Below are positions 7,755 through 16,100 of a stretch of 26,211 bases of DNA, piece after piece (position 1 is the stretch's first letter; each line of letters begins with the position of its first letter). This stretch comes from a virus, in IMG/VR virus record IMGVR_UViG_3300023184_000462, positions 1 to 26,211 of that record. The stretch is one strand, 5' to 3'. Both the position numbers and the translations under genes were made by a program. The notes beneath the pieces were generated by a model. That model saw nothing but the letters and a program-made list of their open reading frames with translations, had not been told where the DNA came from and searched no databases.

Positions 7755-8234
7755 TCAACTAAAGGCGATAGTGAAAGCAACAATGTCTGAGTTGGTGTCT
7801 AGTGCGGTTGTTCCTGTGTTTGCCTTATTGAAGGCTGCATTAGCGTGAATAAAGGCTGCATTAGCAAATATAGCCGTGGTATTTTGTGCTGCATAGGCCG
7901 CATTTGCACGGTCAAACGCAGGACCAGGATCACTTCCTCCTGATACCGATGCATTGATTGTGATTGTTTTTGTGGTTGTGTTGGTGCTAATGGTAACATT
8001 ATTACCAGCAACGAAAGACAAGGTGTCTGAACCACTTCCCGCAAATATTAGGGAGTTGTTTGAGTTGATTGTGTCAAACGAGAATTGGTTGGAGATGTAT
8101 GATGTTCCACCAAGACTGTTTTTATAAAACAGTTTTCCATCGGCGTAGTTAAGAGCGACCTCACCAAATGCAAGACCTGATGGTGTGTTTCCTGTTACGC
8201 CTGATTTTTTTAACTGTATTGCTGTGTTTGACAT
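7755..8234 (-). CDS. Short fibre-like protein: Mtd-like N-terminal module plus Ala/Asn repeat (159 aa)
   Basis: Residues 1-45 (IQLKKSGVTGNTPSGLAFGE, then VALNYADGKLFYKNS) match the N-terminal module seen at the start of many phage fibres and related to the major tropism determinant N-terminal domain. The 76- and 637-residue proteins in this window start with related modules. A beta segment with N-N-V-T-I-S-T-N-T-T follows. Residues 105-143 carry the same F-D-R-A-N-A-A-Y and F-A-N-A-A-F repeats as the large fibres. The C-terminus ends DIVAFTIAFS. It lacks a tip domain, so it may be an adaptor or a shortened fibre. The ribosome-binding site is weak and the start is four bases after the coiled-coil gene's stop. 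Confidence 0.82.
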   Translation of the reverse strand: MSNTAIQLKKSGVTGNTPSGLAFGEVALNYADGKLFYKNSLGGTSYISNQFSFDTINSNNSLIFAGSGSDTLSFVAGNNVTISTNTTTKTITINASVSGGSDPGPAFDRANAAYAAQNTTAIFANAAFIHANAAFNKANTGTTALDTNSDIVAFTIAFS

Positions 8235-8238
8235 TTAC

Positions 8239-8964
8239 TTAAAACGATCCGCCATCCTTGAGTTCGCCATCAGCACCAACTAAACTTGTTATAGCAGTTG
8301 GTGCCACTTCTTTATTCAGCTGTTCTTCAATTTTTTTTCGTTTGGCAGGAGGTAGTTGTAAGTATTCAATCTTTTCAGTTAATGATTTAATCGTATCATT
8401 TAAATTACTTTTTTCAGTTTCATGTTTCTGAATCAACAGTTTAACATTCTTTTCATTTTCTTCATTAATGCCATTAATTTTTCCAGTATTTTCGGCATTA
8501 ATAGAGTTGATTCTATTGTCAAGTTCTGTACGAACTCTATTAGTTTCTTCTCTGGCTCGAATCAATTCACCTTTAAACGTTTCAACATGTGTTGCTTGAT
8601 TCTTAACACTTTCATAGTCTCTAAACTTTGTGTTTAATTCTTCAAGTTCAACACGATGTTTATTGGTCAATTCATTAATGTCGGTACTTTGTTTAGAAAC
8701 AAGTTTTTCGGTTTCGGCTAACTTGTTTTTTAAATCTTGTATAACATTATTTTCATTTGATGCATTGGTTAATTTTAATTCTTGAACAGTTTCTTGCAGT
8801 TCTTCGTTTAAATTAATCAACGCTTCAATTTTTTCACTTTGTTCTTTTACAACCTCATCAGTAATTTTTTGGTTCGCTTGCATTGAAACATTTCGGACAA
8901 CACAGTCTGTCATTGTTGCCGTTAATGTTTCAATATAATAATTTAAATACTTTTCATTTGCCAT
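8239..8964 (-). CDS. Coiled-coil protein with D-x-G-x-F C-terminus (241 aa)
   Basis: From about residue 30 to 210 the sequence is charged, rich in Glu, Lys, Asn and Leu, and almost free of Gly and Pro. Heptads are evident (for example KIEALINLNEELQETVQELK and NDTIKSLTEKIEYLQ), which strongly predicts a long coiled coil. This contrasts with the beta/repeat proteins around it. The basic stretch PPAKRKKIEE follows, then a less charged tail ending GELKDGGSF. That ending matches the D-x-G-x-F terminus of the three genes transcribed just before it. The ribosome-binding site is the strongest in the cluster (AGGAGTTTGATATG), and a 46-base gap precedes the gene. It could be a fibrous whisker-like component, an assembly scaffold or a fibre chaperone; the sequence does not decide. 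It has a single cysteine near residue 21. Confidence 0.85.
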   Translation of the reverse strand: MANEKYLNYYIETLTATMTDCVVRNVSMQANQKITDEVVKEQSEKIEALINLNEELQETVQELKLTNASNENNVIQDLKNKLAETEKLVSKQSTDINELTNKHRVELEELNTKFRDYESVKNQATHVETFKGELIRAREETNRVRTELDNRINSINAENTGKINGINEENEKNVKLLIQKHETEKSNLNDTIKSLTEKIEYLQLPPAKRKKIEEQLNKEVAPTAITSLVGADGELKDGGSF

Positions 8965-9010
8965 ATCAAACTCCTATCATAAAAAAAATCTATTACATTA
9001 TATAGTCAGC

Positions 9011-10924
9011 TTAGAATTGACCTCCATCCAAAGCGGATGACCAAATAGGAACACCTGCATTGGTTACTGTAAGAATTTGATTAGACCATGTTTGGTCGGA
9101 TGAACCTGCAGCAGCAGTAACAGCTAGTGCATTTGAACCATCGCCGTATACGATACCCTTTGATGTAAATGTAGAAGCACCAGTACCGCCTTGTGTTACA
9201 GTCAGACCAGAAATATCAGCAGCAGTCGCAGCACTTACACGGCCGTATGCATCAACAGTCAATGATGTGATTGTTTTAGCAGCACCTAGTGTACCAGTCA
9301 ATGCATACGTTACGTTAGCGATTGCTTGAATTGCACCGTTGCCATTACCAACCAACATTCTACCAGCGGTGAATGTCGATGCACCTGTACCGCCTTGTGG
9401 AACTGATAGACCAGAAATTTCTTGTTGTGTGAATCCTGTTACACGACCATATACGTCTGTTGTAATGTTGTTAACTGTGTTTGATGTTGCAACGTTTACG
9501 TTTACAACAGAAACGTTTGCTTGTGATACTAGACCACCTGTGCCGTTACCAAGAACAACCTGACCTGCGTTGAATGTACTTTGTCCTGTACCACCTTGGC
9601 CAACTGTTAGACCAGAAATCTGACTGAATGTTGCAGCGGTTGTTCTACCATATGCATCAACAGTTACAGAAGTAATGGTGTTATTTTGTGCGCCAGTACC
9701 TGTTTCGGTATATGTACTATTAGCAAGTAGTTTTAATGAGTTTGAACCATCACCAACAAGGATAGAACCAGCAGTGAATGAACTTGCGCCAGTACCACCG
9801 TTAGATACTGTTAGGTCATCAGTTAATGTTAATGATTTTAGTGATGTTGCACCAGCAACTGTTAGTGTACCAACTTGTAATACTGTTGTGTTTGCCCATG
9901 CAGCAACTAAGTTTGATTTCAAGTTTGCTTGGCGGAAGGTTCCTGATGAAACGTTGATTACGTTACTTGATGGATCACCTGTATAATTGTCGAATAGGTA
10001 ATATGCACCATCACCAGCATGACGAATCAAACCAGCAGAACGAGCCGTACCATCATTGTATGAACCAACAAAACCAATATCAACTGCATCGCCTGCATTA
10101 TTTGCCGCAAGAACAATCAATGCATCTTCAGTTGACAATGTTGTTACATCATATTTTGTAACATCACCTAAAACAGCAAGATTACCGCTGATAGTAATAT
10201 TACCATCAATCGTTTGATTCATTGATGCAGTATTTGAACGAACAACTGTAGTGTCTACACTAAAAGAAACTGCATTGTCTGTTACTACTGATGTGATGCC
10301 TTCACCACCAATGAAGGTCAATGTGTTATTTGCAAGGTGTACTGTATCTGTACCAGTATCACCAGCAATACTCAATGCTGTGGCGATACTTGTATTAGCA
10401 ATGGACATGATACGACCATTTGCAGCAACAGTAACAACTGGTATGTTAGATGTACCACCATAAACACCAGCGCTTAGACCAGCAACAGAGTTAAGTGATG
10501 CACTTAATGTTGCATTTGCAGTACCATTAAACAACTGTGCAGACGCAGTAATGTCACCACCAGTAACATTAATAAATCTGTCTGTTTGGAATTGTGTTGC
10601 AGAGTTTGCGTTACCTGAGAAAGCACCAGTACTTAATGTTCCACCATCAGAGAAACTAATACTTCTGACGTTTGCGTGGCCAACAAAAATGTTACCAGCA
10701 GCATCACGTTTAACTATGGTGCTTACAGTATTTGAACTGGTAGCTGCATCAATCTGTGAGGTATAGTATTGACCACCAACATTAACAACACCTGTACCAG
10801 ATGGTGAACCAATGAAAATGGTATTTGAAAGGTATGAATAACCAAGTTCACCGGCTTGTAGGCTTACTGGTGTGCCTAGTGTGGTGGAACGCTTGATTAG
10901 AATTGAGGTGTTTCCGATGGCCAT
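9011..10924 (-). CDS. Tail fibre with Mtd-like N-terminus and GGTG repeats (637 aa)
   Basis: Residues 1-45 form the Mtd-like N-terminal module (ILIKRSTTLGTPVSLQAGEL, then YLSNTIFIGS). A linker contains VKRDAAGNIFVGHANVRSIS, a familiar phage fibre motif. One G-L-S-A-G-V-Y-G / A-A-N-G-R-I repeat lies at about 149-175. A D-I-G-F module covers about 245-340 (AVDIGFVGSYNDGT, GLIRHAGDG, YYLFDNYTGD). From about 370 there are four GGTG units (375, 444, 510, 578), spaced about 66-69 residues, with the pattern V-x-Q-G-G-T-G-A-S-T-F and D-A-Y-G-R-V. The C-terminus is SSALDGGQF. The start has AAAGGA at good spacing. No S74 chaperone or collar domain is present, so its trimerisation may rely on a partner. 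It is probably a fibre shaft or connector. Confidence 0.88.
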   Translation of the reverse strand: MAIGNTSILIKRSTTLGTPVSLQAGELGYSYLSNTIFIGSPSGTGVVNVGGQYYTSQIDAATSSNTVSTIVKRDAAGNIFVGHANVRSISFSDGGTLSTGAFSGNANSATQFQTDRFINVTGGDITASAQLFNGTANATLSASLNSVAGLSAGVYGGTSNIPVVTVAANGRIMSIANTSIATALSIAGDTGTDTVHLANNTLTFIGGEGITSVVTDNAVSFSVDTTVVRSNTASMNQTIDGNITISGNLAVLGDVTKYDVTTLSTEDALIVLAANNAGDAVDIGFVGSYNDGTARSAGLIRHAGDGAYYLFDNYTGDPSSNVINVSSGTFRQANLKSNLVAAWANTTVLQVGTLTVAGATSLKSLTLTDDLTVSNGGTGASSFTAGSILVGDGSNSLKLLANSTYTETGTGAQNNTITSVTVDAYGRTTAATFSQISGLTVGQGGTGQSTFNAGQVVLGNGTGGLVSQANVSVVNVNVATSNTVNNITTDVYGRVTGFTQQEISGLSVPQGGTGASTFTAGRMLVGNGNGAIQAIANVTYALTGTLGAAKTITSLTVDAYGRVSAATAADISGLTVTQGGTGASTFTSKGIVYGDGSNALAVTAAAGSSDQTWSNQILTVTNAGVPIWSSALDGGQF

Positions 10925-10966
10925 TATTATTATCCTTTTTGATTAGTTGGATTTAAATCCTATATC

Positions 10967-10974
10967 TATTTATG
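10967..10974 (-). promoter_or_regulatory. Candidate T4-type late promoter (CATAAATA)
   Basis: The minus strand reads CATAAATA across the end of the 76-residue gene, 42 bases upstream of the 637-residue fibre's ATG. That gives a reasonable leader length with a good AAAGGA ribosome-binding site. It differs from TATAAATA by one base. The 45-base gap it abuts is among the longest in the window. Confidence 0.35.
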
Positions 10975-11200
10975 AAAAATTGCCTGCATCAATTATACTA
11001 AGTGCATTAGCAATGTACTCCGGTCCAGCAATACTGACTATATTGTTGGTCCATAATTGAGTTTCCACATTTAATGTGGTACTACCAATAAAAAGTGTGT
11101 TGGAAAGAAAAGAAAATGCTAATTCTCCGTCAGCCAAGTTGCTTGGTGCAGTGTTCGCATAGGAACGCAGTATTTGTATTGTTGTATTTGATCCTGCCAT
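10970..11200 (-). CDS. Stand-alone Mtd-like N-terminal module with D-x-G-x-F end (76 aa)
   Basis: Nearly the whole protein is the module that begins the 637-residue fibre: IQILRSYANTAPSNLADGEL and FSFLSNTLFIGS align with ILIKRSTTLGTPVSLQAGEL and YSYLSNTIFIGS. The C-terminus SIIDAGNFS carries the same terminal D-x-G-x-F pattern as its neighbours. It therefore looks like a miniature fibre, with the N-terminal attachment module joined directly to the terminal motif and no shaft. It may be a cap or adaptor occupying the same attachment sites as the long fibres, or the remnant of a deletion. Both termini are intact, so I call it a gene, not a pseudogene. The ribosome-binding site is weak; the start is eight bases after the stop of the 177-residue gene. 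Confidence 0.78.
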   Translation of the reverse strand: MAGSNTTIQILRSYANTAPSNLADGELAFSFLSNTLFIGSTTLNVETQLWTNNIVSIAGPEYIANALSIIDAGNFS

Positions 11201-11208
11201 AATTTATC

Positions 11209-11742
11209 TCAAAAGAAACCCATATCAACACCCTGGAATGCCAAATAAGTTATTGAGTTTGCCACTGCTCGTTGAATTGCATCTTCTGGAATCACACCAG
11301 CAATGGTTTGTACTGGTGTAAGACCACCAACCGGTGATACAACAAGCGCAATCGGATTAGGATTTGCTGCTGTTGGTGCAGCTGAAAATGAAAGCGCACC
11401 AGTTGTTGCTTCAGATTTAATGACTGTACCATCCAAATCAATAGTGTTACCACTTAGGTAAAGACTTCGAAACTTTCTTGTTCTACTACCAAGGTCAAAT
11501 GTTCTTGATTCTGTTGGTAATAAATTACCATGAACTGGTGTATCGGTACCAAGGCCTTTGGCACTAAATGTTTTAGTATCTGAATTATAAACTATCACAT
11601 CACCGGTGTTTGCACCAGTTAAAGATAAGTCTGTTAAACTTCTGAGTGTTTTTGTACCATAAGATAGAGTTTGAACCTTTGACTTTTGTCCTTCTATTCT
11701 TACCCTAACGGTTGCTGGTTGTCTGACTGTTACTGTTGGCAT
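11209..11742 (-). CDS. Virion structural protein with L-G-S / L-Y-L-S-G-N-T motif (177 aa)
   Basis: The segment TFDLGSRTRKFRSLYLSGNT (about residues 82-101), followed by I-D-L-D-G-T-V-I-K, is a recurrent element of structural proteins in marine phages. The N-terminus is basic and beta-like (TVTVRQPATVRVRIEGQKSK). The segment LTGANTGDVIVYNSDTKTF (about residues 38-56) is a typical fibre-associated strand pair. The C-terminus GVDMGFF fits the D-x-G-x-F pattern of the next three genes. AAAGGA before the ATG supports the start. It is probably a baseplate or fibre-connector component, given its place between the S74/330-residue fibres and the 637-residue fibre. The exact role is not known to me. 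Confidence 0.82.
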   Translation of the reverse strand: MPTVTVRQPATVRVRIEGQKSKVQTLSYGTKTLRSLTDLSLTGANTGDVIVYNSDTKTFSAKGLGTDTPVHGNLLPTESRTFDLGSRTRKFRSLYLSGNTIDLDGTVIKSEATTGALSFSAAPTAANPNPIALVVSPVGGLTPVQTIAGVIPEDAIQRAVANSITYLAFQGVDMGFF

Positions 11743-11751
11743 GATGTTCCT

Positions 11752-12093
11752 TTAAAATACAGTAACTTGAGGCAATACGTTCACAATTCCTTCTAAAACT
11801 CTTGTAACATTGTTAGAAGAATCTTTTATAACAACATCATATACGTATCTACCAGCAGAAATATTTGCTGTGTTTGCATATGGTAAAGACATAATCATAA
11901 TGCCTTCAGTTGGATCATTGATAGTTATAACGAATTGCGCTGTTGTGTTACTTGAATAATAAGATTTTTTCATCACAGCTTTAATTTGGCAATTAACTAA
12001 TTGAAAAGGTGTACCATCGGCCTCATCTAATGCTACTGATGTATTGAAGTTTGAACCTTGTTCTAAAAATAATTCTTGATAACCTGCTGGCAT
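11752..12093 (-). CDS. Small beta-sandwich virion protein (113 aa)
   Basis: The sequence follows a pattern found in many tailed phages of aquatic bacteria: a start with Q-G-S-N-F-N-T-S-V, then C-Q-I-K-A-V-M-K-K-S-Y, FVITINDPTEGIMIMSLP, and finally GRYVYDVVIKDSSNNVTRVL-E-G-I-V-N-V-L-P. Alternating hydrophobic strands and the late G-R-Y-V-Y-D motif suggest an immunoglobulin-like sandwich, similar in style to BppU-type N-terminal domains of baseplate proteins. That comparison is by pattern only. A strong AAAGGGG ribosome-binding site precedes the ATG, and a possible late promoter lies in the 29-base gap upstream. It is probably a small baseplate or fibre-attachment component. Confidence 0.8.
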   Translation of the reverse strand: MPAGYQELFLEQGSNFNTSVALDEADGTPFQLVNCQIKAVMKKSYYSSNTTAQFVITINDPTEGIMIMSLPYANTANISAGRYVYDVVIKDSSNNVTRVLEGIVNVLPQVTVF

Positions 12094-12112
12094 TTTTTAA
12101 CCCCTTTAGAGG

Positions 12113-12120
12113 TATTTATC
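12113..12120 (-). promoter_or_regulatory. Candidate T4-type late promoter (GATAAATA)
   Basis: The minus strand reads GATAAATA 19 bases before the ATG of the 113-residue gene, inside a 29-base gap. One mismatch to TATAAATA. GATAAATA also occurs inside coding sequence in this window (for example at 24112-24119), so the signal is weak on its own. Confidence 0.3.
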
Positions 12121-12122
12121 AG

Positions 12123-13115
12123 TTATTCGGTTCGCATCCAAACATATAATGGATCAATGTCTGGTGTCGTATTGGCTGTGCCAAAGGCTGTGTTGGTAAC
12201 TGCTACCCAGGTACCAAAACCAAACAATGTATTCGGATTAGCACTGTTCAATCCGTTCATGTAAATTGAACCAATCGGATAACCAGTGGTTAATGTATTT
12301 ATTGTGGTAGGAATAGAAGGTTTATCTGATAAATCAAAGTAAGAACCTGATGTGGCCACTGAAGCTAAACCTGCAACAGCTGATGCATTAATTAAAATTG
12401 CGATATTGTTTGCTGAAGTAAGTCTACCTCTGTTATCAACGGTGAATCTTGGCACAAAAGATTGTGACCCATATGAACCAGCCGTTACACCTGTTATAGT
12501 TAGTCTAGCTGATGGTAAAAAACCTGCGTTTATATTAGCTGCATCTGTTGTGTCTGTCGTTGCTGACGTGGCCAAACCAGTAACTTGTGAAGATGATATT
12601 GATATTGTAACGTTAGCTGCTGATGTAATTCTACCATAAGAATCGACCACAAATCTTGAATATGCGGAACCAGCTGCGGAACCGTATGTACCAATTGTTA
12701 CTGCTGTTGTTGGTAATCTAGTCGCAGGTAAGGTACCTGATGTAATGTTATCAGCAACTGTAGTATCCGTGGTTGCTGATGCAGCAAAGGTTGGATAACC
12801 AGTAATCTGTGAAGTTGCTATTTGAATTGCAGTGTTAACCACACTAGTGATTCTGCCTTTTGCATCCACATTAAACTTTGGAACAGAATTTGCTGTACCA
12901 TAACCTGTTGCAGATACGCCAGTATTAATGAATCTAGCATCAACAAATGTACCTGATGTTACTTGACTTGTAGTTATTGCAACAGCCTGTTGTGACGCTG
13001 ATGTAATTCTACCTTGAGCATCAGTTACAATTGTTGGTATTTGTGTGGCATCACCATAGGTACCAGCAGTCACTGCTGTGTTTGCTAGTACTGATGGCGT
13101 TATCTTTGTTGTCAT
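12123..13115 (-). CDS. Fibre protein with D-x-x-G-R repeats and collar-like C-terminus (330 aa)
   Basis: Four copies of a fibre repeat with G-T-Y-G or similar followed by D-x-x-G-R-(I/L)-T-S occur, with the D-x-x-G-R at about residues 32, 84, 158 and 227. The familiar module TSGSYFDLSDKPSIPT follows at 255-270. The C-terminus, YPIGSIYMNGLNSANP and LFGFGTWVAV, ending LYVWMRTE, resembles the tail-collar or gp10-type C-terminal domain of marine phage fibres, but shortened. The N-terminus MTTKITPS is shared with the 657-residue fibre. The ATG overlaps the stop of the 1410-residue gene (ATGA), and AAAAGGA precedes it, so the two are translationally coupled. The 1410-residue protein carries the same D-x-x-G-R repeats, so the two probably form parts of one fibre or alternatives in it. 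Confidence 0.87.
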   Translation of the reverse strand: MTTKITPSVLANTAVTAGTYGDATQIPTIVTDAQGRITSASQQAVAITTSQVTSGTFVDARFINTGVSATGYGTANSVPKFNVDAKGRITSVVNTAIQIATSQITGYPTFAASATTDTTVADNITSGTLPATRLPTTAVTIGTYGSAAGSAYSRFVVDSYGRITSAANVTISISSSQVTGLATSATTDTTDAANINAGFLPSARLTITGVTAGSYGSQSFVPRFTVDNRGRLTSANNIAILINASAVAGLASVATSGSYFDLSDKPSIPTTINTLTTGYPIGSIYMNGLNSANPNTLFGFGTWVAVTNTAFGTANTTPDIDPLYVWMRTE

Positions 13116-16100
13116 TTATTCTGTCCTTTTAATACTTCAATTTCTGCTTTAAGTTCTTTAATGGCTTCAATCAAAACACCAACAATATTACCATAAGATA
13201 CTGACATAAATTCATCATCACTTGAGGCATCCATAACAACTTCAGGTAATACTTCTTTCATTTCTTGTGCAATCACACCAACACCCTTTGTGCCTGAATC
13301 AATTCTTTCATAAGTAACACCACGCATTTTCGATACAGTGTCTAAAGCATTTGTAATTGTTTCAACATTTGTTTTTAATCTTGCATCAGAATAAGCAGTA
13401 ACGTTGTTTCTAAATACTGCATTACCAACAGTATCTAATGTCATTCTAAAGGTATTTAAACCATCAGACCATCCACCAATTCTAAAGATATTATCATTAT
13501 CTAGACCCATATTAATTGCATATCCACTTGGTCTATGGAATGACATGGTTGCATGGTTGGTACCAGAACTTGAACTATTTCCATAAGCAACTAGTGTACC
13601 TGCTTGACTAGCAGTACCTACAGAAGCAGAAGAAGTATAATTACGTGTTCCTGTGATATTAAAGGAGTCAGTTGTATTTAAAACATTTGATCCATTAACT
13701 TCTAGACCTTGACCATTCAAATAGTATTTTGTACCATCGTTGTAAAGATATCTGGTACCTGCACTGTTTAGGAAAATAGCACCAGAAGTGCCACCACTCC
13801 TGAAAGCTTTTATATCACCATTTGTTCCTAGACTAATTGTACCTGTTCCAGCTGATATACTTACATCTCCAGTGAATGTTGCACCACTTAACTTAGCATA
13901 AGAATAAGGCAGTCTTGCTTCAGCAAGAGTGCCTGCGTTAATGTTAGAAGCATCTCTTGTGTCAACTGCAACCCATGCACCAAATGTTGGAAAATCTGAT
14001 ACTTGAGATTTAGTAATTGATATTTGACTATCTGATGCTGCAGTTATAACACCTTTTGAATTAACGGTAAATGTACCAACTTTATTTCCAGCACCATATG
14101 TACCAGAACTTAATCCTGATTGTGTTGTTAGTCTGTCATTACCCAATGTACCTGAAATAATATTGGTTGCATTTGTTGTATCAACAGCTGCTGGTAAATC
14201 AATAATTTGTGAACTACGAATTAAAATGGCAGTATTAGTTACATCAGTAATTCTACCCTTAGCATCAACAGTAAATCTTGGAATAGTATTTGCATTACCG
14301 TGAGTGGCTGCAGTTACACCACTATTAATCAAATTAATATCAGCAATAGTACCATCAATCTTTGTATTTGCAATACTTGTTATCCATGATGGATTAGCAT
14401 ATGAACTACTTGAATACAATCCATTTGTTACTGTGCCTGCATTACCAGTAATACTATGCATGAAAGTATAACTAGAGTTAGCAAAATTATTTACAAATGC
14501 AGTTGTTGCAAAGACTGTGTTTGATGTTGTTGTTGGCATTGTAAGACCATCTACACGGCCTGTGAATGTTCCACCAATCTTTGGCATCTTCCTAGTTTCT
14601 AGGTTGTCAATCGCCTCTTGAATCGTGTTAGCAACCATACTACCTGATACAGGACCGTAAGCAATGTTGTTTGCAAAGTATTCATACACTGCATAACCAT
14701 CAACCTCAACCAATATTTTATCACCTGTTACTGGTGCGCTTGTGAACTGAACAATTGAGTTTGAAGTGAATGCAAAATATTCGGATTCTAATTGACGCAC
14801 ACCGTTAATGTATGTTCTTAGTTGTGTACCAACACTAAATGTTGGTGTAGTAAATTTGGTTGTAAGGCTGTCACCAGTATATGACAAACGTGATGATGAA
14901 ATTCTAGAACCTGGTTGTGTGCCACCTCCACCTTCACCTGTGCCACCGGTTACCCAAGAATAACCACCTGCACCATCTGTACCCAAAACTTTTCCTGCGG
15001 CACCTGAACCTGCTGCAGCAGTGACAGTCAAACCAAATAATGATGCGTAGGATGATGTTCCTGTACCGCCTTGGCCAACCTGTAGTGGTGTTGTCAGTGA
15101 TAGTGCAGCAAAGGTTGGTGAACCTGTTGTGGTTAGGTCTTGTGATGTGCTAATTGACAAGGTGTTACCAGTACCATTATCGTTTGTGGCAAATATGACA
15201 ATACCATTGTTACTCTTTAGTGTAATACCAGCACCATTTGCAGTAGCAGAACCTGTTGTTCCTTTAATTGTTGCAACAGTCGTATTAGCTTTATCAAATG
15301 CAGCATTCGCATGTGCAAATGATGGTGCAACCTGAGGTGCCACATTGTTTGCCGCTTCAAATGCAGCATTTGCATGTCTGAACGCCGCATTAGCAAAAGA
15401 TGCAGTTGTATTTTGTGAAGTGTAAGATGAATTGGCTCTTACAAATGCTGCGTTTGCAAACTTATCTGATGAATCAATTCGACCTTGTAAGAATGTATTT
15501 GCAGTTGTAATTTTAGTATTCAACGTATTGGCTGCTGTGGAAGAAGCGGCCTGTGCGGCTGTTTGGTCTAATGCATCACTAACATATTGATCCGTTATTA
15601 TTCTATAATAATTGCCGTTAGTTACATTTAATATATCAAAGTTTTTATTTGTTTCGTTCCAACGAAGACTTGCATTTGCACCAGTAACACCTCTATTAAT
15701 ATCAATTGAACTAATTAATCCTTCATTTGATCCTGCGTTCAAGGTAAATACATTTGAGTTGTATATTGTTGTGCCATTAATAACAAAATTACCACCAACC
15801 GATAGTTGTCCTACAGTTTGTAAATTATTAACAAACACTGATGCGTTATTAGCATCAATTTTTTGTGTCACACTCATTGTTGCAGTGTTTACAGAAATGT
15901 TTGATTGTAATCTATTTGTAAATGTATTACCTGTTACATTTAATAATGGTGTATATACAATACTATTTGCTTCTAATCTATTTGCAAATGCTGTTGTTGA
16001 TACACTTAAAATTTGCGTGTTAACGGATGTATTTGCCTGTACTTGGTCAATCAATGCACGCTGAGTCACAGATAAAGTTTCTGTATTGGCTGATGTATTG

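Noticed and set aside
8115-8133. Inverted repeat ACTGTTTT-TAT-AAAACAGT as a terminator
   Set aside because: It lies early in the coding region of the 159-residue gene and is AT-rich, so it is probably coincidental; a terminator there would cut the gene.
8965-9010. Host-type promoter with TATAAT on the minus strand (8998-9003) before the coiled-coil gene
   Set aside because: The -10-like hexamer is present but I found no convincing -35 element at proper distance, and AT-rich gaps give such hexamers easily.
2432-10924. A diversity-generating retroelement, suggested by Mtd-like N-terminal modules and Tyr/Asn-rich adhesin candidates
   Set aside because: There is no reverse transcriptase, no template repeat and no near-duplicate with adenine-specific differences. 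The Tyr/Asn codons in the 419-residue gene are mostly TAT and AAT, as expected from AT-rich codon use.
10970-11200. The 76-residue gene as a pseudogene of the 637-residue fibre
   Set aside because: It has an intact start, stop and the terminal D-x-G-x-F motif, with no frameshift, so I list it as a gene while noting the deletion alternative.
13112-13393. S74 domain as evidence of an endosialidase or other tail enzyme
   Set aside because: S74 is only the folding chaperone shared by many fibres. No polysaccharide-degrading catalytic domain is visible in the rest of the protein.
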